Shown: in pieces, positions 1 through 5,204 of the stretch
Numbering within the stretch: the stretch's first letter is position 1
Layout: each line of letters starts with the position of its first letter
DNA from: Actinomycetota bacterium
GTDB taxonomy: Bacteria > Actinomycetota > Humimicrobiia > Humimicrobiales > Humimicrobiaceae
Direction of reading: 5' to 3'
DNA: 9,372 nucleotides
NCBI GenBank assembly: GCA_023488645.1
Contig: JAMDDL010000159.1
Span: 1-9,372, forward strand
Position numbers and translations under genes: made by a program
Notes under the pieces: model-generated
The model's database searches: none
Told to the model about the DNA's origin: nothing
What the model saw: the letters and a program-made list of their open reading frames with translations, nothing else

Positions 1-1
1 T

Positions 2-958
2 GAAATTCTTACAGCAATGATGTTTTATACTGCTTTAAGTGAAAGGCTTGATGTAATGATTTTAGAAGCAGGAATGGGGGGAAGATGGGATGCTACAAAT
101 GCAGCAAGCGCAAAAGTTGCAGGACTGACAGGAGTAAGCCTTGAACATACTAAAATTCTTGGCAACACAATAAAAGCAATAACAAAGGAAAAAGCTGAGG
201 TTATTAAAAACAATTCACTGGTAGCATCGTCAAGTAAAGATGTGGAAGTGTTAAAAATACTTGAAGTTAAAATAAAAGAAACGTATTCCAGCCTTTATAT
301 TATTGATAAAGATTTTGCAGTAAAAAGTATTAAACAGGATAATATAGAAGGATTTACTGCAGATATTAAGGGAATATATGATGATTATTCTAATATAAAG
401 TTTCCAATTCCAGGTAATTACCAGCAAACTAATCTGTGTCTGGCATTAGCTTTAAGCGAATTATTTATAGGGGGAAAGTTAAACACTCAAAAAATAAATC
501 AAAGTCTTAACCATACAAATATTTCAGGAAGATTTCAAATAATGAAACGTGAGCCGTTCTTTATTGCTGATGCATCTCATAATCCCGAAGGGATTAAAAA
601 TTTAACTTTAAATATTTTAAAATATTTTAAGGATAACAAAAAAATAATAATTTTTTCTGTATTAAAAGATAAAGATTATAAGGAAATGATTAAAAGTATC
701 CTTACAATAGCAGATTTTTTAATTTTAACTTCTTCTGAAACTAATAGAAGTTTGCCAGTAGATGAACTTGAAAGAGAAGTTAAAAAAGAAATAAAAATAC
801 TAAAAAATAAGGGTGAAAAAATTCCAGAACTTGTTTATAAAATAAATAATATAGAAAATTCAATAAAATATTCTTTAAATATTGCTTTAAAAAATGATAT
901 TATATGTTTAACTGGTTCTATAACCAACCTCGAATTTGTGAAATCTGAATATTTTTGA
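2..958 (+). CDS. folC: Folylpolyglutamate synthase / dihydrofolate synthase, 3' part (5' end outside window)
   Basis: A cytoplasmic Mur-ligase-family enzyme that adds glutamate to folates (and, in many bacteria, to dihydropteroate) using ATP. The reading frame is open from base 2, so the gene enters from the left; 318 codons are visible. Bacterial FolC is usually about 420-440 residues, so roughly 110 residues including the ATP-binding P-loop lie outside. Visible family motifs are EAGMGGRWDATN (bases about 65-100), SLEHTKILGNT followed by KEKA (the DHxxxLG region), PGNYQQTN at the start of the C-terminal part, SGRFQ, and the C-terminal-domain motif DASHNPEG (about 569-592). The Trp in GGRWDATN is the form I associate with actinobacterial FolC; most other bacteria have Leu there. 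The first in-frame ATG (17) is internal and not the real start. The family call is secure; whether the enzyme has one or both activities cannot be read from the sequence. Confidence 0.95.
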   Translation, partial: EILTAMMFYTALSERLDVMILEAGMGGRWDATNAASAKVAGLTGVSLEHTKILGNTIKAITKEKAEVIKNNSLVASSSKDVEVLKILEVKIKETYSSLYIIDKDFAVKSIKQDNIEGFTADIKGIYDDYSNIKFPIPGNYQQTNLCLALALSELFIGGKLNTQKINQSLNHTNISGRFQIMKREPFFIADASHNPEGIKNLTLNILKYFKDNKKIIIFSVLKDKDYKEMIKSILTIADFLILTSSETNRSLPVDELEREVKKEIKILKNKGEKIPELVYKINNIENSIKYSLNIALKNDIICLTGSITNLEFVKSEYF

Positions 959-960
959 TA

Positions 961-1006
961 AAATTGCTCGGGTGCTATTTTTTGCAATTTGAGGGGGATT
1001 TTTTTT
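961..1006 (+). terminator. Possible weak terminator after folC
   Basis: A perfect 7-base inverted repeat (aaattgc at 961-967, gcaattt at 984-990) with a 16-base loop begins 3 bases after the folC stop. Eight T's follow at 999-1006. The stem is AT-rich and an eight-base spacer (gaggggga) separates it from the T run, so this is a poor intrinsic terminator. It may allow read-through into the next gene. Confidence 0.25.
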
Positions 1007-1025
1007 GTTTTAAGTATAAAGATTT

Positions 1026-1030
1026 GGAGG
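1026..1030 (+). promoter_or_regulatory. Ribosome binding site for the zinc-ribbon protein
   Basis: GGAGG lies 4 bases before ATG 1035 and only 1 base before the in-frame TTG at 1032. The spacing favours ATG 1035 as the start. Confidence 0.7.
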
Positions 1031-1034
1031 ATTG

Positions 1035-1484
1035 ATGGATATACTGAAATATGCAAATAACGTAGTGGCATTTTTTACTAATCCCATCTGGAAGTATTTG
1101 TTTTACGGGATTATTTTTATGCTTATAGTAATATGGCTATCATTTGTTTACTGGACTTTCAGAGATGCAAAATTAAGAAATGCCCCGGCACTTTTTTGGG
1201 CGGTAATAGTTTTTATTTTTAATTATATAGGAATAATTCTTTATCTTATTTTAAGGCCGCCAGAATATATTGATGATGTCGTTGAAAGAGAACTGGAAAT
1301 TAAGAAAACAGAATTACTGCTTGATGGAGTAAGTTTAAAATGTCCTGCCTGTGGTAAAGAAATAAAGGAAGACTTTTTAATATGTCCTTATTGCAGAAAA
1401 AAATTAAAAAATTCATGTATAAATTGCGGCAGACCATTAAATCTTGACTGGAAAATCTGTCCTTATTGTAAAACACCGCAATAG
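1035..1484 (+). CDS. Small membrane protein with C-terminal double zinc ribbon, function unknown
   Basis: A 149-residue protein. Two hydrophobic segments (about 21-41 and 50-73) are joined by a short polar loop with WTFRDAKLRNAP; the second runs into LILRPPE, which resembles the PLD-nuclease N-terminal-type two-helix membrane domain. A charged linker (about 75-100) follows. Then come two four-Cys zinc ribbons: Cys103/106 with Cys117/120, and Cys128/131 with Cys142/145, each ending in CPYC. This is a double-zinc-ribbon (DZR-like) tail, probably on the cytoplasmic side. The start is ATG 1035, chosen by spacing from GGAGG; TTG 1032 would add one residue. It lies 76 bases after folC and 71 bases before ndk. 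In actinobacteria a small membrane protein (DUF4233) often occupies this slot, but I see no zinc ribbon in that family as I recall it. No function can be assigned; a scaffold or nucleic-acid or protein-binding role is only inference. Confidence 0.85.
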   Translation: MDILKYANNVVAFFTNPIWKYLFYGIIFMLIVIWLSFVYWTFRDAKLRNAPALFWAVIVFIFNYIGIILYLILRPPEYIDDVVERELEIKKTELLLDGVSLKCPACGKEIKEDFLICPYCRKKLKNSCINCGRPLNLDWKICPYCKTPQ

Positions 1485-1511
1485 TTGCGAATTTTTAATT
1501 AATTATATAAT
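1485..1511 (+). promoter_or_regulatory. Candidate promoter upstream of ndk
   Basis: TATAAT at 1506-1511 is a perfect -10 match. The best -35 is TTGCGA at 1485-1490 (4 of 6), with a short 15-base spacer. It lies directly after the stop of the zinc-ribbon gene and 45 bases before the ndk start. Such matches occur often by chance in AT-rich DNA. Confidence 0.3.
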
Positions 1512-1555
1512 TGTAAAAATTTAAATGAATTAAATTAGTAATAGGGGAGGCTGCT

Positions 1556-2053
1556 ATGAACCTAAAAACTGACGCTGATACTGAAACAGTCAAAAAGACT
1601 GAAGAAAAAGAAAACAAGCAAAAATTAAATGAAGATGTCAAACAATGTGAGAGAAGCCTGATAATTATTAAACCTGATGGCGTAAGAAGAAAAGCAGTTG
1701 GAGACATAATTTCAAGATTTGAAAAAGCCGGGCTTGAAATTGAAAGAATAAGAGTTCTTGAGATGGACAAGACAATTGCCTACACTCATTACCATGATCA
1801 TGAAGGTAAACCTTATTTTGACAGACTTATGAATTACATGACAAGCGGACCATCCATTGTGATGATAATTAAAGGTAAAGATGCTATCAAAAAATCAAGA
1901 GAGTTAATGGGACCAACTGATCCTGCTAAAGCACCTAAGGGGACAATAAGGGGAGATTATGGTACAGACATTACCATAAATGCAATTCATGGCTCAGATT
2001 GTTTAAAAAGCGCTGAAAGAGAAATTAATATATTTTTTGGCAATTATCTGTAA
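1556..2053 (+). CDS. ndk: Nucleoside diphosphate kinase with an N-terminal extension
   Basis: A cytoplasmic enzyme that transfers the gamma-phosphate of ATP to NDPs through a phosphohistidine, balancing NTP and dNTP pools. It has 165 residues against a usual 135-150. The core begins near residue 32 (ERSLIIIKPDG, with Lys39). It continues with HYHDHEGKPYF (about 78-88), SGPSIVMI, LMGPTDPAKAPKGTIRGDYG (about 117-136) and the active-site segment NAIHGSD, where His145 is the catalytic histidine, Ser147-Asp148 follow, and Glu154 lies in SAERE. All expected active-site residues are present. Residues 1-31 are an added, highly charged Lys/Glu/Asp-rich stretch, predicted disordered. The ATG at 1556 has a strong GGGGAGG (1544-1550) five bases upstream, and no Met or other good start lies nearer the core, so the extension appears to be translated. 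In actinobacteria ndk commonly sits between folC and mreB, as here. Confidence 0.96.
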   Translation: MNLKTDADTETVKKTEEKENKQKLNEDVKQCERSLIIIKPDGVRRKAVGDIISRFEKAGLEIERIRVLEMDKTIAYTHYHDHEGKPYFDRLMNYMTSGPSIVMIIKGKDAIKKSRELMGPTDPAKAPKGTIRGDYGTDITINAIHGSDCLKSAEREINIFFGNYL

Positions 2054-2200
2054 AATCTTAAATAAAAGTAAGAAGTAAAATTTAATTTAAAGTATAATTT
2101 AAAGAATAATTAAAATAAAAATAAAATAGATTTACTTGCTTATTTTTAAATTAAAAATTATTTAACTTTAAATAATATTACTTAAATTTAAATAATTAAT

Positions 2201-2209
2201 TGGTATAAT
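2201..2209 (+). promoter_or_regulatory. Candidate extended -10 promoter for the DUF4321-mre-rodA operon
   Basis: TGG followed directly by TATAAT (2204-2209) is a perfect extended -10 element, which needs little from the -35. The nearest -35-like sequence is TTAAAT at 2182-2187 (3 of 6, 16-base spacer). Transcription would start near 2216, giving a leader of about 100 bases before the TTG at 2315. It is the best promoter match in the gap and stands upstream of the long co-directional run, but a chance match in AT-rich DNA cannot be excluded. Confidence 0.5.
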
Positions 2210-2237
2210 CATATTTTAAGAAATATTTTATTTCATT

Positions 2238-2263
2238 TTTATTAATAAATTTTATTAATAAAT
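2238..2263. repeat. Tandem 13-base repeat, each unit a 12-base palindrome
   Basis: The unit tttattaataaat occurs twice back to back (2238-2250 and 2251-2263). The first 12 bases of each unit read the same on both strands. It lies just downstream of the candidate -10, within the predicted leader. It could be a pair of operator sites or simply AT-rich low complexity. Confidence 0.75.
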
Positions 2264-2300
2264 TATTTCTTTTATAATTTTTTACTATGTTTATTTTTAT

Positions 2301-2306
2301 GGAAGG
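2301..2306 (+). promoter_or_regulatory. Ribosome binding site supporting the TTG start at 2315
   Basis: GGAAGG ends 8 bases before TTG 2315. The nearby ATG at 2299 is in another frame, so this site is what supports a non-ATG start for the DUF4321 gene. Confidence 0.6.
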
Positions 2307-2314
2307 TTAAATAA

Positions 2315-2563
2315 TTGAGAAGAAGAGGAATTGTTGTTTTCTTTATAATCTTAATTGGCGGTATTTTAGGTGCAATACTTGGTCATGTACTTAAAGATAT
2401 TGTTCCAATATTAGACCAGGGACTGAAAGTCGGAACAGATAATTTAGGTTTAAATTTATATTTAATTGATGTAAATTTTGGAATTCATGTTAATATCACC
2501 TTAGGAGCTATCATAGGGTTGCTCCTTGCATTTTTACTGGCAGATGTTTTCAGAAGAAAATAA
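2315..2563 (+). CDS. DUF4321 family small membrane protein
   Basis: An 82-residue protein starting RRRG, with a Gly-rich hydrophobic helix (about 5-24), a middle stretch with LKVGTDNLGLNLYLIDVNFGIHVNI, a second helix (about 60-78) and a basic end (FRRK). The pattern of RRR, a GGILGAILG helix, a beta-like middle and LGAIIGLLLA matches DUF4321, a family of unknown function that in Clostridia-type genomes lies directly before maf and mreB. The start is TTG with GGAAGG at good spacing; no in-frame ATG gives the full first helix. The gene overlaps the maf remnant by 20 bases and is probably the first gene of the mre operon. No role has been established that I know of; the context suggests an envelope-associated one, which is inference. 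Confidence 0.8.
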   Translation: MRRRGIVVFFIILIGGILGAILGHVLKDIVPILDQGLKVGTDNLGLNLYLIDVNFGIHVNITLGAIIGLLLAFLLADVFRRK

Positions 2564-2768
2564 AAAAACAAAACTTATTTTGGCTTCTGCTTCACCCCGA
2601 AGATCAGATATTTTAAATTTATTTAAAATTAATTTTGAGGCAATCTCTCCTTCTGGTTGCTATGAGGAGAAATTTAATAATTCTTATGATACTGTGATTA
2701 AAAATAGTATAAAAAAATCTAAAAATATTTTTGATTATGTTAAAATTAATAAATTAAAAAATTTTTAA
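2544..2768 (+). pseudogene. maf: Truncated Maf-like nucleotide pyrophosphatase (remnant)
   Basis: Maf proteins are house-cleaning pyrophosphatases of about 190-200 residues that hydrolyse non-canonical or m7G/UTP-type nucleotides. Here only about the first third is left: 74 residues from ATG 2544, with the signature LILASASPRRSDIL (11-24) followed by FEAISP and a Lys/Asn-rich stretch aligned with the region before the catalytic core. A TAA at 2766 ends the frame. The ADTVV motif with the catalytic Asp and everything beyond it is missing. Shifting to the -1 frame at the five-T run (2762-2766) adds only LIAFNNS before TAA 2786-2788, inside mreB's ribosome binding site, so a single indel cannot restore the gene. 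A deletion that fused the maf 5' end to the mreB leader is the likely cause. It overlaps the DUF4321 gene by 20 bases, the usual coupled arrangement. A short translated peptide is possible, but pyrophosphatase activity is not expected. Confidence 0.8.
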
Positions 2769-2786
2769 TAGCATTTAATAACAGCT

Positions 2787-2792
2787 AAGGAG
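2787..2792 (+). promoter_or_regulatory. Ribosome binding site of mreB
   Basis: AAGGAG ends 5 bases before ATG 2798 and 2 bases before the in-frame TTG 2795. The spacing selects the ATG. Confidence 0.75.
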
Positions 2793-2797
2793 AATTG

Positions 2798-3829
2798 ATG
2801 TTTGACTTTTTTCTAAATGTAGTTGGAAGAGATATGGGAATTGACTTAGGAACTGCCAATACGCTTGTTTATGTGAAAGGCAAAGGAATTGTACTTGATG
2901 AACCATCTATTGTTGCTATCGACAAAGATACTAACAAAATACTGGCTGTTGGTAAAGAAGCAAAAAGAATGGTTGGTAGAACTCCCGGTAATATTGTCGC
3001 AATAAGGCCTTTAAAAGATGGAGTTATTGCTGATTTTGAAACTACTGAGAAAATGCTCAGGTATTTTATCCAGAAAGTTCACAAGAATGTTGCTTTTGCA
3101 AGACCACGAATTGTTATTTGCGTACCTTCAGGTATTACAGCTGTTGAAAGAAAAGCAGTAATTGAAGCAACCGAACAAGCAGGAGCAAGAGCAGCATATA
3201 TTATTGAAGAACCGCTTGCAGCGGCAATAGGAGCAGATTTGCCTATAAACGAACCTACAGGTTCTATGATTGTTGATATAGGTGGAGGAACTTCAGAAGT
3301 TGCAGTAATTTCCTTAGGTGGAATAGTTGTAAGCCAGTCTTTAAGAATAGGTGGAGATGAATTAGATGAAGCTATAACATACTATTTAAAAAAAGAACAT
3401 AACTTACTTCTTGGTGAAAGAACATCTGAAAAAGTAAAAATTGAGATAGGTTCTGCTTTTCCTCTGGAAAATGAGGAAAAAATGGAAATAAATGGAAGAG
3501 ACCTTGTAACAGGTCTTCCTAAAACTATCATAATTACAAGCCAGCAAATTAGAAAAGCACTTGAAAAAACTATAACAGATATTGTTAATTCAATAATTGA
3601 AGTTCTTGATGTAACACCACCTGAACTTGCATCTGATATTATGAAAAGAGGTATAGTATTAAGTGGTGGAGGTGCTTTACTTAAGGGACTTACTGAAAGG
3701 GTAAGCAGAGAAACTCATTGTCCTGTTTATCTTGCAAATGATCCGCTTGCTTCAGTTGCTCTTGGAGCAGGAAGGTGTGCAGAAGATTTCAGTACACTTA
3801 AAAAATATTTAAAATATGCAAAAAGATAA
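2798..3829 (+). CDS. mreB: Rod shape-determining protein MreB (bacterial actin)
   Basis: An actin-fold ATPase that polymerises into short membrane-bound filaments and directs lateral wall synthesis. It has 343 residues, normal for MreB. Landmarks: a hydrophobic, amphipathic-like N-terminus (FDFFLNVVG) suited to membrane contact; phosphate-1 loop GIDLGTANT (14-22); DGVIADFETTEKML (about 74-87); the catalytic-Glu segment IIEEPLAAAIGA (about 135-146); phosphate-2 loop IVDIGGGTSEVAVI (about 158-171); and the adenosine-binding motif GIVLSGGGALLKGL (about 285-298). Every signature is intact. ATG 2798 follows AAGGAG by 5 bases; a TTG one codon earlier is less well spaced. The gene follows the maf remnant and is 44 bases before mreC. 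In Clostridia-type clusters radC often lies between maf and mreB; it is absent here. Confidence 0.98.
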   Translation: MFDFFLNVVGRDMGIDLGTANTLVYVKGKGIVLDEPSIVAIDKDTNKILAVGKEAKRMVGRTPGNIVAIRPLKDGVIADFETTEKMLRYFIQKVHKNVAFARPRIVICVPSGITAVERKAVIEATEQAGARAAYIIEEPLAAAIGADLPINEPTGSMIVDIGGGTSEVAVISLGGIVVSQSLRIGGDELDEAITYYLKKEHNLLLGERTSEKVKIEIGSAFPLENEEKMEINGRDLVTGLPKTIIITSQQIRKALEKTITDIVNSIIEVLDVTPPELASDIMKRGIVLSGGGALLKGLTERVSRETHCPVYLANDPLASVALGAGRCAEDFSTLKKYLKYAKR

Positions 3830-3873
3830 GAAAATTAAAAAAGATAAAATTTCTAATATAAATAATAATATAA

Positions 3874-4689
3874 ATGGCATCCCCAAGAAACAGCATAAAA
3901 AATATAATAGTTATAAGTATAATTGTTATAATATGTTTGATAGTAATTACTGCAAGCTTTAGAGATGCCGATTTTGTTAAAAGTTTTAAGATAAAAACAC
4001 TGGATATTTTTAAACCTTTACAGGAAAAAATATTTATTGCTTTCCAGCCTTTAATAACAGGTGTTAATAATATTAAAAATTTCTTTGGGCTTACAACAAA
4101 ATTAAAACAACTTGAAGAAGATAAAGCAAAGCTTCTTCGTGACTATAGTGAGAATATTAATTTAAAAATTGAAAATAATTCCTTAAGAGAACTTCTTAAT
4201 ATAAAACAAAGAAATAATTATAAAACAGTTGCTGCTAAGGTAATAGGTTATAATGAAGGGAAATGGCAGTCAGAAATAACTTTAAATGTTGGTAAAAATA
4301 ATGGTGTAGTTGAAGGAATGGGAGTTATTAATGAAAAAGGTTTTATTGGCATTGTAATTTTAAGTGCTAGTGATTCCTGCAAAGTAAGGCTGCTGAATGA
4401 TTCGCAAATGAGTATTGGTGCAAGATTACTTTCTTCAAGAAGTTTGGGGTTAGTTGAAGGCAGTTCAGGTAAAAAAATTTTTTTAAATTATATCCCGAAG
4501 GATGAATTAGTTTATACAGGTGATATAGTTATAACTTCTGAATTTGGAAAATATATTCCCCCTGAAATACTTATAGGCATAGTTAAAAAAGCTACAACTT
4601 CAGAAAGTAGCCCTTATAAAATAATAGAAATTGAACCCTTTGTAAACTTCAGAACAATTGAAAATGTTCTTGTAATACAGGAATGGTAA
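3874..4689 (+). CDS. mreC: Rod shape-determining protein MreC
   Basis: A bitopic membrane protein whose extracytoplasmic part forms assemblies that activate PBP2 and connect to MreB. Of 271 residues, 8-28 form one membrane helix after a short basic N-terminus. Residues about 74-112 are a heptad-like coiled coil (KLKQLEEDKAKLL onward). Residues about 117-270 are the MreC beta-barrel domain, with AAKVIGYNEGKW, GVVEGMGVINEKGFIG, VRLLNDSQMSIGARL, GDIVITSEFGKYIPP and the terminal ENVLVIQEW. The start is ATG 3874: a TAA codon lies directly before it in frame, so it cannot begin earlier. No Shine-Dalgarno sequence is visible in the AT-only stretch upstream, which is unusual for this window. The 3' end overlaps mreD by 7 bases if mreD starts at 4683. 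Confidence 0.95.
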   Translation: MASPRNSIKNIIVISIIVIICLIVITASFRDADFVKSFKIKTLDIFKPLQEKIFIAFQPLITGVNNIKNFFGLTTKLKQLEEDKAKLLRDYSENINLKIENNSLRELLNIKQRNNYKTVAAKVIGYNEGKWQSEITLNVGKNNGVVEGMGVINEKGFIGIVILSASDSCKVRLLNDSQMSIGARLLSSRSLGLVEGSSGKKIFLNYIPKDELVYTGDIVITSEFGKYIPPEILIGIVKKATTSESSPYKIIEIEPFVNFRTIENVLVIQEW

Positions 4690-5204
4690 TATTTATGAAG
4701 ATTTTCAGTAAATTTATTGATTTTTTTATATTAATATTTTTTTTAATACTTCAGATAGTTTTTGCTGAACAGCTTAGATTATATTATATAAATTTTGATT
4801 TTATTCTTGTAATAATAGCTGCTTTAACATTTAAAAATGGTACCACATCAGGGATGATATATGGTTTTTTTGCAGGTATTGTTTTTGATTTACTTTCAAG
4901 TAAAATTGTCGGGATATCTCCACTTATTTTAGCATTAAATGCCTTTATAATTGGCAGATTAATGGAAGCAGGGTTAAAGCGAAAAATTCAAAGTTATGTT
5001 TTTATAGTTTTTATACTTACCGAAATTAATATAATAATAATTAATATGATTTATTATTTATTTAGCTATAATATTGATTTTACTTCTCTTGGCGTTGATT
5101 TATTATCAAAGCCTTTTTTTAATATTATATTAATATTTATCATTTTCCCTTTAATGAGAGTTAAATTTTCAGGAGAAGAATTAATTGAATATCAGTACAA
5201 ATAA
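4683..5204 (+). CDS. mreD: Rod shape-determining protein MreD
   Basis: A polytopic inner-membrane component of the rod complex that works with MreC. The 173 residues (169 from the second ATG) are almost all hydrophobic, with about five to six predicted helices. The family's glycine-spaced helix GMIYGFFAGIVFDLL (about 57-71) is followed by GISPLILALNAFIIGRL and the basic turn KRK, typical of MreD. Two starts are possible. ATG 4683 overlaps mreC by 7 bases but has AGGA (4679-4682) touching it; ATG 4695 (MKIFSK) has that AGGA 12 bases upstream. I cannot decide between them; translational coupling with mreC is likely either way. The gene overlaps mrdA by 20 bases. Confidence 0.9.
   Translation: MVIFMKIFSKFIDFFILIFFLILQIVFAEQLRLYYINFDFILVIIAALTFKNGTTSGMIYGFFAGIVFDLLSSKIVGISPLILALNAFIIGRLMEAGLKRKIQSYVFIVFILTEINIIIINMIYYLFSYNIDFTSLGVDLLSKPFFNIILIFIIFPLMRVKFSGEELIEYQYK
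5171..5175 (+). promoter_or_regulatory. Ribosome binding site supporting the TTG start of mrdA
   Basis: AGGAG inside the end of mreD lies 9 bases before TTG 5185. It supports a non-ATG start that keeps the cytoplasmic tail and membrane anchor of PBP2. Confidence 0.7.

Larger units (their letters stand above)
2054..2314. other. Extremely AT-rich intergenic leader before the mre operon
   Basis: This 261-base gap holds only 24 G or C bases by my count (about 9%), far below the flanking genes. No open frame of note and no GC-rich terminator hairpin for ndk is visible. It carries a candidate extended -10 promoter (2201-2209), a tandem 13-base palindromic repeat (2238-2263) and, at its right end, the ribosome binding site for the DUF4321 gene. 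An 8-base AT inverted repeat (2117-2124 with 2140-2147) is also present but is probably low complexity. Confidence 0.8.

Noticed and set aside
989..1020. Promoter-like TTGAGG and TATAAA before the zinc-ribbon gene
   Set aside because: The spacer is 20 bases and both boxes are imperfect, so it is not separable from background AT matches.
1490..1521. Inverted repeat (8-base AT arms, 16-base loop) just after the zinc-ribbon gene, considered as a terminator
   Set aside because: The arms are all A and T, no T run follows the stem, and such pairs are expected by chance at this composition.
2117..2147. Inverted repeat (8-base AT arms) after ndk, considered as a terminator
   Set aside because: There is no G-C pair in the stem, and similar short matches occur throughout this 91% AT gap.
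2299..2314. ATG at 2299 as the start of the DUF4321 gene
   Set aside because: It is in a different frame from the protein. The TTG at 2315 with GGAAGG eight bases upstream fits instead.
3816..3962. A 48-codon Lys/Asn-rich open frame overlapping the mreB end and mreC start
   Set aside because: It has no ribosome binding site and no recognisable domain, and it overlaps the well-supported membrane-anchor region of mreC. It is most likely a by-product of AT-rich sequence; mentioned only in relation to the mreC start.
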